Assembly (NCBI GenBank): GCA_965202955.1
Contig: OZ241871.1
Span: 5,084,001-5,148,000 of the forward strand
DNA length: 64,000 nucleotides
From: Bin5 sp034422415
Lineage (GTDB): Bacteria; Chloroflexota; Anaerolineae; Caldilineales; Caldilineaceae
Direction: 5' to 3'
Shown here: positions 1-8,811 of the stretch, piece by piece
How the letters are laid out: every line of letters starts with the position of its first letter
How positions within the stretch are numbered: position 1 is the stretch's first letter
The notes under the pieces: model-generated
Databases searched by the model: none
Seen by the model: the letters and a program-made list of their open reading frames with translations, nothing else
Told to the model about the DNA's origin: nothing
Program-made: the position numbers and the translations under genes

Positions 1-774
1 TGGGCCGTCTTCCGCACGCAGCTTGTCAACAGCCTCGCCTACCCCATGGACCTGCTTGGCCGCAGCCTCCTCATTGTCCTCTTCATGTGGATCTTCATGA
101 ACCTCTGGCGCGTGACCTACGGGTCAACCGGCGCTCACTCGATCGCAGGCCTCACGCTCGTGGACACAATGTGGTATCTGATGATGGCCGAGGCCGTCAT
201 GCTCAGCAAACGCGAGCTTTCCGAAACGATCACCGAGCAGGTGAAGGACGGCAGCGTCGCCTACCTGCTCAACAAGCCGTTCAACTTCATCCTCTACCAC
301 TTCGCGGCCGGCCTCGGCGACACCGTCATCGCCTTCGCCGGAAACCTGGTCATCGGCAGCGCAGTCGTCTGGCTGATGGCCGGCCCGCCGCCCGGGCTGG
401 CCGGCTGGCTGATGGCCGTGGTCGCCGTCGTTTTCGCCTGGCTGCTCGACTTCTGCTTCTCCGCGCTCATCGGGCTCAGCGCCTTCGTCGTCGAGGAGAC
501 CAACGCCTTCCGCTGGATCTACCAGAAACTCCTGCTCGTGCTCGGCGGCCTGCTCATCCCGCTCGATTTCTTTCCCGCCTGGCTGAAGAGCATTTCGCTC
601 AATCTGCCCTTCGCCTGGATAATCTACGGACCTGCCCGACTCTTCGTCGACCCCAGCCTGGACCGCCTCGGCGCCGTCCTCACCCAGCAGGCCATCTGGC
701 TGGCAGTCTTCGGCTGCGCCGTCTGGCTCATCTACCGCGGGGCCGTCGCGCGTCTCGTCGTAAACGGGGGCTAA
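1..774 (+). CDS. ABC-2 family export permease (5' partial)
   Basis: Integral membrane subunit of an ABC exporter of the ABC-2 type, resembling the DUF990/PF06182 group. The reading frame is open from base 1 (W-A-V-F-R-T-Q-L) through the Met codon at 46, so the gene starts left of the window. About six hydrophobic segments are visible, including L-I-V-L-F-M-W-I-F near the start and a C-terminal pair around residues 165-250. It ends 3 bases before a second permease of the same kind. In this family two different permeases work with one ATPase, which would lie upstream outside the window. The substrate cannot be told from sequence. Confidence 0.85.
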   Translation, partial: WAVFRTQLVNSLAYPMDLLGRSLLIVLFMWIFMNLWRVTYGSTGAHSIAGLTLVDTMWYLMMAEAVMLSKRELSETITEQVKDGSVAYLLNKPFNFILYHFAAGLGDTVIAFAGNLVIGSAVVWLMAGPPPGLAGWLMAVVAVVFAWLLDFCFSALIGLSAFVVEETNAFRWIYQKLLLVLGGLLIPLDFFPAWLKSISLNLPFAWIIYGPARLFVDPSLDRLGAVLTQQAIWLAVFGCAVWLIYRGAVARLVVNGG

Positions 775-777
775 GTT

Positions 778-1575
778 GTGACCCGCCATCTCCCCTTTCT
801 GCTCGCCCTTTGGAAGGCCAACCTCATCAGCGCAATGGAGTACCGCGTCTCCTTTCTGACGCAGGTGGTCGGCATGATGCTCAACAATGCCTTCTACTTC
901 GTCTTCTGGATCATCTTCTTCGACCGCTTCGAGCAGGTCCACGGCTGGAGTTTGCTCGATATGTTCTTCCTCTTCGGCGTCGTCGCAACAGGTTTCGGCG
1001 CCGGGACCTATCTCTTCGGCAACGCCATCCGGTTGTCCTCTCTCATCGCCGAAGGCCAGCTCGATTACTATCTGTCGCTGCCCCGTCCTGTCCTGCTGCA
1101 CGCGCTCGCCAGTCGCAGCAACGCGTCATCCGCCGGCGACTTCACCTACGGCCTGGTCAGCTTCGCCGCGGCCGCTGCCTACTCCGGCAGCTTCAGCGGC
1201 CTCATGCTGCTGCGCTTCCTTCTCGCCAGCCTCGTCGCGGTCGCCGTCCTCATCTCCTTCCTCGTGCTCGTGCAGAGCCTCACATTCTGGATCGGCAACG
1301 CACCCATGCTGACCTACAACGCCTTCAACGCCATCATTACTTTCTCGCTCTACCCGATCACGCTCTTCGACGGCACTGCCAAGCTGCTGCTCTTCACGCT
1401 GGTCCCGGCCGCGTTCATCGGCGCGCTGCCGGCCGAGTTCGTACGCCATTTCGACCTGGGTCAGCTGGCCCAGATCTGCGGCGGCAGCGTCATCTTCCTC
1501 TCGCTCGCAGTATTCGTCTTCTACCGGGGTCTGCGCCGCTACGAGAGCGGCAGCGCCATCCAGGTGCGGACCTAG
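778..1575 (+). CDS. ABC-2 family export permease
   Basis: Second membrane subunit of the same putative ABC exporter, 265 residues, with about six hydrophobic helices. It starts at GTG 778, almost touching the stop of the preceding permease, which points to translational coupling. The N-terminal stretch with E-Y-R-V-S-F-L-T-Q-V is typical of the PF06182 permeases, where a short cytoplasmic helix precedes the first membrane span. The partner ATPase is not in the window. The gene is followed by a convergent intergenic region holding a dispersed repeat. The family assignment is firm; the cargo is unknown. Confidence 0.85.
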   Translation: MTRHLPFLLALWKANLISAMEYRVSFLTQVVGMMLNNAFYFVFWIIFFDRFEQVHGWSLLDMFFLFGVVATGFGAGTYLFGNAIRLSSLIAEGQLDYYLSLPRPVLLHALASRSNASSAGDFTYGLVSFAAAAAYSGSFSGLMLLRFLLASLVAVAVLISFLVLVQSLTFWIGNAPMLTYNAFNAIITFSLYPITLFDGTAKLLLFTLVPAAFIGALPAEFVRHFDLGQLAQICGGSVIFLSLAVFVFYRGLRRYESGSAIQVRT

Positions 1576-1666
1576 TCGCGGCGCGGCGTCAGCGATCGCG
1601 ACTGGCCCATTCTTCCTTTCGGGGCAAGAGACCCCTTCTTTCGAGCGGGTGCGCCGGTCTGCACTG

Positions 1667-1848
1667 GGGCTCGTTGACATTTGTCTGAACTGTGATTTTT
1701 CTGATTCGTCTGATGGGCACAGTTAACGGCGCTGGCTCTCAAGGCGGGCTTCGTTTACGAGAATCAGGTGAATCAGAGTCCAAACTGCTTTCAGACAGCT
1801 TGCAAAAGCCGCCTCTTTGAACATTCTTCTGACATGTCAACGGAACCT
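1667..1848 (+). repeat. MITE-like dispersed repeat, copy A
   Basis: About 180 bp closely matching 49204-49385 along its whole length. The left end reads GGGCTCGTTGACATTTGTC. The right end, read on the other strand, reads AGGTTCCGTTGACATGTC, so the ends form imperfect terminal inverted repeats sharing CGTTGACA and a TGTC-N-GAA tail. No coding potential is credible inside. It sits between two convergent genes and ends about 20 bp before the stop codon of the minus-strand oxidoreductase. Confidence 0.75.
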
Positions 1849-1867
1849 GGAAACTCAAAACTGAAGA

Positions 1868-2977
1868 CTAAGCGCCGCTGCGCGCGGCCTGCATCCGCCG
1901 GATGCGCGCCGGCGCGTCGTCGTTGGCGATCTCAGCCGACAACATGCGCTGCGAACGGTCGGCCAGGGGCAGGTCGACGCGGCGAAAGCCCTGGCGGTGG
2001 GACTCGCGCATTGCGATCGCAATCTCAAGCGCCTTGCGGCCGTCATCCGCCGTGCAGGCCGTCGGCCCGCCCGTCTCCACCGCCTGTACAAGGTCCTCGA
2101 TCACCGTCAGCCCCATGCCGGGGATATTCGTGGGCAGCGGGAACGGCACCTTGGCCGCAAGCGGCCGGCCGCGCGGCCCGCCCGGCCCCCAGCGCGTGTA
2201 CTCCCGATCGAGACCTTCGCCCATCGAACGCACGCGCCCCTCGGTGCCGATCAGGTCGAACTCCCACGCCGCCAGGCCGGTCGGCATGGCGCGAATGAAG
2301 CCGCGCACGCCGTTGTCGAACGCCAGGTAGCCGTTGCCCATAATGTCGTCCTCGCTCGCGGCCTTTTCGTCCGACTCCATTTCGCCGAATACCCATTCCA
2401 CGTCGCCGTTGACCAGAAAACGCATCGCGTCAATTGCATGGCTGCCGTTGTGCGAGAGGTTGCACATCGTGTACGCGGTGATCTGCAGGATCTCGCCCAG
2501 CTCGCCCGCGTCCACCATGCGCCGCGCCTCGCGCATGAACGGGTTGTATCGCCGCGAGCAGTTGATCGCCAGCGCGACGCCCTTCGCGTTCAAGCGCTCG
2601 ATCACCGCGTCGGCCTCTGCCAGGCTCAACGTGAGGGGCTTTTCCGACCAGATCGCCTTCACGCCGGCGTCGATGACGTCCAGCAGAATCGCGGCGCGGT
2701 GGCGCGCGGTCGTACACACGCTCACAATGTCCGGCCTCTCCGCCTCCAGCATCTCGCGGTGGTCCCGGTAGATCTGCTGCTCGGACAGCCCCCAGCGCTC
2801 GGCGAAGATCGCGCCCTGCTCCGCGTGCGGGTCCGCGCCGGCCGCCAGCTGCGTAAGCGGCGACGCCGCGTAGCTCGGCCCGTGGCAGTAGGGAAGGAAG
2901 ATCGAACCGCCATTCTTCATCTCATCGTCAAAAGTACTGCCCATCCGCCCCAAGCCAATCACAGCTGCTTTGTACAT
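1868..2977 (-). CDS. Gfo/Idh/MocA family oxidoreductase
   Basis: NAD(P)-dependent dehydrogenase of the Gfo/Idh/MocA superfamily, probably acting on a sugar, inositol or related polyol. The N-terminal Rossmann fold opens with A-V-I-G-L-G-R-M-G. The family lysine motif appears as S-E-K-P-L, and the second catalytic region as G-S-H-A-I-D. I chose ATG 2977 because an AGGAGG-type site lies just upstream; an in-frame extension to 3037 lacks family similarity. It is 369 residues, a normal length. It is divergent from a second Gfo/Idh/MocA gene at 3137, with a palindromic operator between them. The true substrate is unknown. Confidence 0.9.
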   Translation of the reverse strand: MYKAAVIGLGRMGSTFDDEMKNGGSIFLPYCHGPSYAASPLTQLAAGADPHAEQGAIFAERWGLSEQQIYRDHREMLEAERPDIVSVCTTARHRAAILLDVIDAGVKAIWSEKPLTLSLAEADAVIERLNAKGVALAINCSRRYNPFMREARRMVDAGELGEILQITAYTMCNLSHNGSHAIDAMRFLVNGDVEWVFGEMESDEKAASEDDIMGNGYLAFDNGVRGFIRAMPTGLAAWEFDLIGTEGRVRSMGEGLDREYTRWGPGGPRGRPLAAKVPFPLPTNIPGMGLTVIEDLVQAVETGGPTACTADDGRKALEIAIAMRESHRQGFRRVDLPLADRSQRMLSAEIANDDAPARIRRMQAARSGA

Positions 2978-3030
2978 CGTTGACCTCCTCGGCCTTCGTG
3001 TGGCCTGGCCCGCGTGCCGGGTCAGACAGG

Positions 3031-3070
3031 TTGACATACCAATGATTCACCTATACGATATGCTATCGTA
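3031..3070 (+). promoter_or_regulatory. Promoter with overlapping palindromic operator
   Basis: TTGACA at 3031-3036, a 17-bp spacer and TACGAT at 3054-3059 form a sigma-70-like promoter reading toward the gene at 3137. A perfect inverted repeat, TACGATA-TGC-TATCGTA (3054-3070), covers the -10 element. That placement fits a repressor site. It lies between two divergent dehydrogenase genes, so one regulator could control both. The binding protein is not identifiable from the window. Confidence 0.6.
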
Positions 3071-3136
3071 CCCGGCCATCGAACGCTACCACCAATCATA
3101 CCGCGCCCCCAGCCGGCGCCAGGACCGAAAAACGCC

Positions 3137-4207
3137 ATGCCTGACATACACACCGCCCTTCTCGGGCTCGACCATCCCCACGCCAAGGCGCACCTGCGCA
3201 CACTCCAGACCCTGCCGGAGATCACCTCGATCACCCTCTGGGACCCCGACGAGGCGCTGCTGCGGGAAACCGTCAGCGAGCAGGGTGAGAAAGTGACCGA
3301 AACGACGACCGACCTCGCCTCGGTGCTGGAGCAGGACCGGATTCTCTTCGTCGTCGCCGCGCTGCGCAACGATCTCGGCCCGCCGATCTTTATTCGGGCC
3401 CTCGAGGCCGGCAAGCATCTGATCACCGACAAGCCGATCGGCAAGACCGCAGTCGAAAGCGAGCAGGTTGCGGCCGTCGCGCGCCGCGAGCAACGCAAAC
3501 TCGGTGTCTTCTACCAGAACCGCGCGCTCGACCCGATCCGCGACGCCCGCAGCATTGTCGAGCAGGGGCTGATCGGCGAACTCGTTTCGGTCGAAATGCG
3601 CATGGTCACCACCCAGGTCGCGGTGCGCAACCCGCAGCACTGGCTCTTCGATCACGGTAAGTCCGGCGGCGGCATCCTCTCCTGGCTGGGCTGTCATTAC
3701 ATCGACCAGATCGTGAACGTCACGCAGGACGAGATCGTCTCGGTCGCGGCGCAGATCGCCACCCGCAGCGGGGAGGAGATCGACGTCGAGGACGTCGCCA
3801 CGCTCTCGCTCCGTTTCGCCTCAGGCGCCGTCGGCACGCTGCACGCCGGCTACATGCTCAGCCTCAGCGGCGGCGGCTATCACAACGCCGTCGGCTACGA
3901 CACCTACGTCGGCGTCAACGGCCGCCTGGGACGCATCACCTGGAACTCGAACGGCACGCCGACCAGCATCTACGTCGAGAGCGCCCATCCCATCTGGGCG
4001 TCGGCGCCGCGCCGCACCTTCGACTACACCTTCGCCGAATCCCCCGCCTACGGCGGCGCGCACGGGGAGACATTTATGCGGGCCTTCATCGACGCCTGTC
4101 GCGGCAGCGGCGAACCGATGGCGACCGGTGAGGACGCCGTTCGCGTCGCCAAAGTCATCGACGCCGCCTACGAGTCCGACCGCAGCGGCCGCCGCGTATC
4201 GGTCTGA
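3137..4207 (+). CDS. Gfo/Idh/MocA family oxidoreductase
   Basis: Second NAD(P)-dependent dehydrogenase of this superfamily, 356 residues. The Rossmann start is divergent (A-L-L-G-L-D-H-P-H-A), as seen in the branch whose cofactor loop reads D-H-P-H. The lysine motif is T-D-K-P-I and the catalytic histidine region is G-C-H-Y-I-D. The C-terminal half has the usual beta-sheet domain with G-T-L-H-A-G-Y. It reads away from the related gene ending at 1868 and probably shares the operator at 3054-3070. Only partly similar to its neighbour, so it is unlikely to be a recent duplicate. Confidence 0.9.
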   Translation: MPDIHTALLGLDHPHAKAHLRTLQTLPEITSITLWDPDEALLRETVSEQGEKVTETTTDLASVLEQDRILFVVAALRNDLGPPIFIRALEAGKHLITDKPIGKTAVESEQVAAVARREQRKLGVFYQNRALDPIRDARSIVEQGLIGELVSVEMRMVTTQVAVRNPQHWLFDHGKSGGGILSWLGCHYIDQIVNVTQDEIVSVAAQIATRSGEEIDVEDVATLSLRFASGAVGTLHAGYMLSLSGGGYHNAVGYDTYVGVNGRLGRITWNSNGTPTSIYVESAHPIWASAPRRTFDYTFAESPAYGGAHGETFMRAFIDACRGSGEPMATGEDAVRVAKVIDAAYESDRSGRRVSV

Positions 4208-4386
4208 TGCCGGAACGGCCGTGAGAGTCTCTAGCCCTCGTGCGTAGGTCTCTGTCTCTGTCTCCTTCGCCCTGCCGGTCCATGTGTCGCCGCGCTGAGA
4301 ATTTCGGGCCGCATATTTTGGGAACACCTCTTCTTCACCGCGCCCTGGGCCTGGGGCAATAGGTAAGGGTTGAACTGGATCACGAC

Positions 4387-7065
4387 ATGCAGCAAACGGC
4401 CGAACACGCACGCCTCGAAGGGTACAGAAAGCGCGCCAGCAACTGGAAGCATTGGGGGCCCTATCTCAGCGAGCGTGCATGGGGAACCGTGCGCGAGGAC
4501 TACAGCGCCAACGGCGACTCCTGGAGTTACTTCTCCCACGAGCAGGCCCGCAGCCGCGCCTACCGCTGGAACGAGGACGGCCTCGCCGGCGTCAGCGACC
4601 GCAACCAGTTTCTCTGCCTGGCGCTGGCCCTCTGGAACGGCAACGACCCGATACTCAAGGAGCGCCTCTTCGGCCTGACCGGGCCGGAGGGCAATCACGG
4701 CGAAGATGTCAAGGAGTGCTACTTCTACCTCGACAGCACGCCGACCCACAGCTACATGAAGATGCTCTACAAGTACACCCAGGCCGCCTTCCCCTACGCC
4801 GACCTGGTGGAAAGAAACCGCGGGCTGGGCTACCAGGACGACGAATACGAGCTGGTGGATACCGGCGTCTTCGCCGAAGACCGCTATTTCGACGTCTTGG
4901 TCGAGTATGCCAAGGCGAAGCAGAATGACGTTCTGCTCCGCATCACCGTCACGAACCGGGGTCCGGAGAGCGCCCACCTGCACCTCCTGCCCACCCTCTG
5001 GTTCCGCAATTCGTGGAGCTGGGGCTATGAGAACGGGCCGCTGGGCAGGGCGCCGGGCCGGCCCCACATGGCACGGCATGAGGGACCCGACGGCACAGTC
5101 TGCCTGGCGGCGGACCATGTGCAGCTGGGCCGCTACTATTTCTGGGCCGACGCCGCCGGGGACCTGCTTTTCACCGAGAACGACACCAACTCGGCGCTTC
5201 TCTTCGGCTCGTCCAACCCCACCCCGTTCGTCAAGAACGCCTTCCATCGCTTCATCATTCATGACGAAAGCTGGGCGGTGAATCCCGAACAGTACGGCAC
5301 CAAGGCCGCGGCCCATTACGCCGACCGCATTCCGCCGGGCGAGTCCAAAGTCTACCGCTGCAGGCTGGCAGACGTCGGCTACGAGGAACCGTTCGGCGAC
5401 GCATTTGACGACACGTTCGTCCGCCGCATCGCCGACGCCGATGAATTCTACGCTGCGATACAGAACCCTGACCTCAACCAAGAGGAGAAGATGATCCAGC
5501 GGCAGGCGCTGGCCGGCATGTTGTGGTCCAAGCAGCTCTACTACTATGACGTTCCCCAGTGGCTGAACGGAGACCCGGCCCTGCCGGCGCTGCCTGAGCG
5601 CAAGAACGGCCGCAACAGCGACTGGGAGCACCTGCATAACTTCGACATCATATCGATGCCGGACAAGTGGGAGTACCCCTGGTACGCCACCTGGGACCTG
5701 GGATTCCATGCGCTGCCGCTTTCCATGGTCGACCCTGACTTTGCCAAGCGGCAGCTGGAGCTGGTAACACGCGAATGGTACATGCACCCGAACGGCGCGT
5801 TGCCCGCCTACGAATGGAACTTCGGCGACGTCAGCCCGCCGGTCCACGCCTGGGCCGTCTGGCGCGTCTACAAGATCGACGCCCGCCAGACCGGTGTCTC
5901 CGATCGCGGCTTCCTGGAGGGACTCTTCCACAAGCTGCTGCTCAACTTCACATGGTGGGTCAACCGCAAGGATGAAGACGGTCACAATGTCTTCCAAGGC
6001 GGCTTTCTCGGGCTGGACAACATCAGCGTCTTCGACCGCAGCGCCGGGCTGCCCGCAGACGGCCATATCGACCAGTCCGACGGCACCGCCTGGATGGGCT
6101 TCTACTGCCTGATGATGATGAAGATCGCACTCGAACTGGCCGGCGAGGACGACGTCTACCAAGACCTGGCGACCAAGTTCTTCGAACATTTCCTCCGCAT
6201 TGCCACCGCCATGAACGACCAGAGGGGCGAGGGCGTCTCAATGTGGGACGAGGAGGACCGCTTCTACTACGACCTGCTGCATCTGCACGACCATACATTC
6301 ATTCCACTCAGGGTCCGCTCACTCGTCGGCCTGATTCCCTTGATCGCAGTCGAAACGCTCGAGCCCGAGCTGATGTCCTCGCTGCCGGAGTTCAACCGGC
6401 GCACCCACTGGTTCATCGAGCACAGACCGCGCCTTGCGTCGGCGATGAGCAGCATCGACGAACCCGGCGTCGGCCAGCGCTTTCTCACGTCGCTCCTCAC
6501 AAGGGACAAGCTGCTGAACGTGCTCCGCTACCTGCTGGACGAGGATGAGTTTCTCTCACCCTACGGCATCCGCTCGCTCTCCAAGGTGCACGAGAAGCAT
6601 CCCTTTCACATCCATGTGGACGAACTGATCTTCGACATCGAATACGAGCCCGCCGAATCGCGTACCGGCATGTACGGGGGCAACTCCAACTGGCGCGGAC
6701 CGATCTGGTTCCCGATCAACTTTCTGATAATCGAAAGCATCCAGCGCTTCCATCACTACTACGGAGACGACCTGAAGGTGGAGTGTCCAACGGGTTCCGG
6801 TGTATGGATGACGCTCGACGAGGTCGCAACAGAGCTTTCCCAACGGTTGATCAGGATCTTCACGCGCAACGGAGAGGGAGAGCGCCCGGCTTTCGGCGAT
6901 GTCGAACTCTTCCAAAACTGCCCCCATTGGAAGGACCGGTTACTGTTCTACGAATACTTCCACGGCGACAACGGCAAGGGTCTTGGCGCAAGCCATCAGA
7001 CCGGCTGGACCGGCTTGGTCGCGAAACTCTTGCAGCAGTCCGGCGGCAGGGAATTCGCCCGCTGA
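4387..7065 (+). CDS. GH63-like glucosidase (MGH1-type alpha/alpha toroid)
   Basis: Large putative glycoside hydrolase, 892 residues, resembling bacterial proteins annotated as glucosidase with an MGH1-like/GH63 domain; the family includes processing alpha-glucosidases and glucosyl- or mannosylglycerate hydrolases. Family landmarks are S-D-G-T-A-W-M-G-F-Y near residue 565, G-G-N-S-N-W-R-G-P-I-W-F near residue 763 and H-Q-T-G-W-T-G near the C-terminus. No signal peptide is seen, so it is probably cytoplasmic. The start at ATG 4387 has only a weak ribosome site. It follows two sugar-type dehydrogenases on the same strand, which supports a role in glycoside breakdown, but the substrate is not predictable. 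Confidence 0.85.
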   Translation: MQQTAEHARLEGYRKRASNWKHWGPYLSERAWGTVREDYSANGDSWSYFSHEQARSRAYRWNEDGLAGVSDRNQFLCLALALWNGNDPILKERLFGLTGPEGNHGEDVKECYFYLDSTPTHSYMKMLYKYTQAAFPYADLVERNRGLGYQDDEYELVDTGVFAEDRYFDVLVEYAKAKQNDVLLRITVTNRGPESAHLHLLPTLWFRNSWSWGYENGPLGRAPGRPHMARHEGPDGTVCLAADHVQLGRYYFWADAAGDLLFTENDTNSALLFGSSNPTPFVKNAFHRFIIHDESWAVNPEQYGTKAAAHYADRIPPGESKVYRCRLADVGYEEPFGDAFDDTFVRRIADADEFYAAIQNPDLNQEEKMIQRQALAGMLWSKQLYYYDVPQWLNGDPALPALPERKNGRNSDWEHLHNFDIISMPDKWEYPWYATWDLGFHALPLSMVDPDFAKRQLELVTREWYMHPNGALPAYEWNFGDVSPPVHAWAVWRVYKIDARQTGVSDRGFLEGLFHKLLLNFTWWVNRKDEDGHNVFQGGFLGLDNISVFDRSAGLPADGHIDQSDGTAWMGFYCLMMMKIALELAGEDDVYQDLATKFFEHFLRIATAMNDQRGEGVSMWDEEDRFYYDLLHLHDHTFIPLRVRSLVGLIPLIAVETLEPELMSSLPEFNRRTHWFIEHRPRLASAMSSIDEPGVGQRFLTSLLTRDKLLNVLRYLLDEDEFLSPYGIRSLSKVHEKHPFHIHVDELIFDIEYEPAESRTGMYGGNSNWRGPIWFPINFLIIESIQRFHHYYGDDLKVECPTGSGVWMTLDEVATELSQRLIRIFTRNGEGERPAFGDVELFQNCPHWKDRLLFYEYFHGDNGKGLGASHQTGWTGLVAKLLQQSGGREFAR

Positions 7066-7141
7066 AGAGCGGCAACAGGCTCACCGCGGGCCACAGTCGA
7101 ATTAATCACTCTTACAGCTTTCCAGAAAGGATTCAGCTACG

Positions 7142-8071
7142 ATGCAACTTGCGACCTATGAAGGGCTTGACGGCGTGCGGGTCGGCGTCGTCGACGGAGA
7201 TCACATCTTGAACCTTGCGGCCGCGGCAGAGGCCAGCGGGCTGGTCGACACCGCCGACGTCGCGGACATGCGCGCCCTGCTCGAGGCGGGCGAAGCGGGG
7301 CTGGACGCTGTACGCGCCACATCAATGTGGGCAACGAACAACAACCGCTCGGACCTGAGAGTACCGCTCCTCGAGGTCACCCTGCTCGCGCCGCTTCCCT
7401 GCCCCGGCAAGCTCATGTGCCTCGCCGGCAACTACGCCAGCCACATCGAAGAGGGCGGCGGCTCCTACATCGGCAAGGAAAAGATGATCCCGCGCTTCTT
7501 CATAAAGCCATGCTCTTCCGTCACCGCCACCGAACAGCCGATCCGCATCCCGCCCTCCACTGGCTTCGCCGACTGGGAGCTTGAGCTCGCCGTCGTCATC
7601 GGCAAGCGCGGCCGCGATCTGACCCCCGAGCAGGCGGAAGAACATATCATGGGCTACACCATTTTCAACGACATCTCCGCCCGTGAACTCACCTTCCGCA
7701 ACGACCTGCCCGAACAGGAAGGCGATTGGTTCTTCGACTGGCTCGTCGGCAAATGGCTTGACACCTTCGGCCCCATGGGCCCCTGGATCACCACCCGCGA
7801 CGATATCCCCCACCCCGACCGCCTGCGCATGCAGCTCTGGCACAACGACGACCTCCAGCAGGATGCCAACTCCGGCCAGATGATCTTCTCCCCGGCCGAG
7901 GCGCTCTCGTTCGTCTCACAGTTCATCACCCTTGAACCGGGGGACATCCTCAGCACCGGCACGCCCGCCGGCGTCGGCCACGCCAAGAAGGTGCGCCTTG
8001 AGCCAGGCGACCGCATCAAGGGTGAGATCGAAGGACTCGGCATCCTTGAAAATACCGTCGAGGCGCTCTGA
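7142..8071 (+). CDS. Fumarylacetoacetate hydrolase (FAH) family protein
   Basis: Member of the FAH/HpcE superfamily, which uses a divalent metal to cleave or isomerise beta-diketo or 2-oxo acids. It has 309 residues: an N-terminal domain of about 70 residues, then the FAH fold. Metal-site landmarks are the E-L-E-L-A stretch after D-W, and G-Y-T-I-F-N-D-I-S-A-R-E. The C-terminal G-D-I-L-S-T-G-T-P-A-G-V-G is diagnostic. An AAAGGA ribosome site precedes ATG 7142. It lies 76 bp after the glucosidase. Members are often lyases or dehydratase-linked hydrolases in sugar-acid catabolism, so this could act late in such a route. Confidence 0.92.
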   Translation: MQLATYEGLDGVRVGVVDGDHILNLAAAAEASGLVDTADVADMRALLEAGEAGLDAVRATSMWATNNNRSDLRVPLLEVTLLAPLPCPGKLMCLAGNYASHIEEGGGSYIGKEKMIPRFFIKPCSSVTATEQPIRIPPSTGFADWELELAVVIGKRGRDLTPEQAEEHIMGYTIFNDISARELTFRNDLPEQEGDWFFDWLVGKWLDTFGPMGPWITTRDDIPHPDRLRMQLWHNDDLQQDANSGQMIFSPAEALSFVSQFITLEPGDILSTGTPAGVGHAKKVRLEPGDRIKGEIEGLGILENTVEAL

Positions 8072-8097
8072 CGTCCTCTAGACCCGGGAGCGATCCA

Positions 8098-8757
8098 ATG
8101 CCCTGCCCCTGCTGCCAGCCGCCGGACATCGATGGCATCGAGTCCTTCTTCGATTCGGCACGCGCCCAAACGGAGGCCGACGCCTACCTGCGCGCCGGCC
8201 TCGACGATCGCAGTGCCCGCCTCATCGACTATCTCCTCCGCAACGCCGGCGGCGCGCTGCGCCTCCTTGACATCGGCGGCGGCGTCGGCGGCGTCCACTA
8301 CGAACTCCTGCGCCGCGGCGTCGCCCAAAGCGCGGTCGCCGTCGAGGCCTCCTCCGCCTACATCGACGCCGCTCGCGCCATCGGACGCGAACTCGGCCTC
8401 GACGATCGAGTCAAATACCTGCACGCCGACTTCGCCCGCTCCGCCGACGCCATCGACCCCGCCGACGCCGTCATCCTCGACCGCGTCATCTGCTGCTACC
8501 CGCTCCTCGACGACCTTCTCTCAGCCTCCGCCGACAAGGCCGGGCGTTTCCTTGCCCTCAGCTACCCGCGCGCAAAATGGTGGGTAATCCTCACCTTCAA
8601 GCTCTTTAACCTCTTCCTCTTCCTCAAACGCAACAGCTTCCGCACCTACCTCCACCCCCATAGCGATGTGCACACTATCGCCGCACAAAAAGGCCTTGAG
8701 CCGGTCCACACCGACACCCAAGGCCTCTGGCAGATCACAGTCTTTGCACGCGCCTGA
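8098..8757 (+). CDS. Class I SAM-dependent methyltransferase
   Basis: Small methyltransferase of 219 residues. Motif I is clear as L-L-D-I-G-G-G-V-G-G around residues 56-65, followed by an acidic residue after the second strand (A-V-E-A-S). The N-terminus carries a C-P-C-C cluster. The C-terminal part contains L-F-N-L-F-L-F-L-K, a hydrophobic stretch before the last strand. It starts 26 bp after the FAH-family gene behind a GGGAG site and is probably cotranscribed with it. The methyl acceptor is unknown. It is convergent with the aminotransferase that ends at 8812. Confidence 0.85.
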   Translation: MPCPCCQPPDIDGIESFFDSARAQTEADAYLRAGLDDRSARLIDYLLRNAGGALRLLDIGGGVGGVHYELLRRGVAQSAVAVEASSAYIDAARAIGRELGLDDRVKYLHADFARSADAIDPADAVILDRVICCYPLLDDLLSASADKAGRFLALSYPRAKWWVILTFKLFNLFLFLKRNSFRTYLHPHSDVHTIAAQKGLEPVHTDTQGLWQITVFARA

Positions 8758-8811
8758 CTCAATTCACCCCACGCCCCGCTCACCCCGTCCCCTAAACTCA
8801 CTCCTTTCCAT

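Noticed and set aside
87..1688. Long plus-strand open frame of 533 codons overlapping the ABC-2 permeases
   Set aside because: Arg/His-rich composition with no domain. It is the out-of-frame reading of two clear membrane protein genes.
1768..2298. Plus-strand frame extending from the dispersed repeat into the oxidoreductase gene
   Set aside because: Starts inside the repeat and becomes Pro/Arg/Ser-rich antisense of the dehydrogenase. No similarity to transposases.
4231..6189. 652-codon minus-strand open frame opposite the GH63-like gene
   Set aside because: Val/Gly/Ala-rich shadow frame typical of high-GC antisense. The plus-strand glucosidase has clear family motifs.
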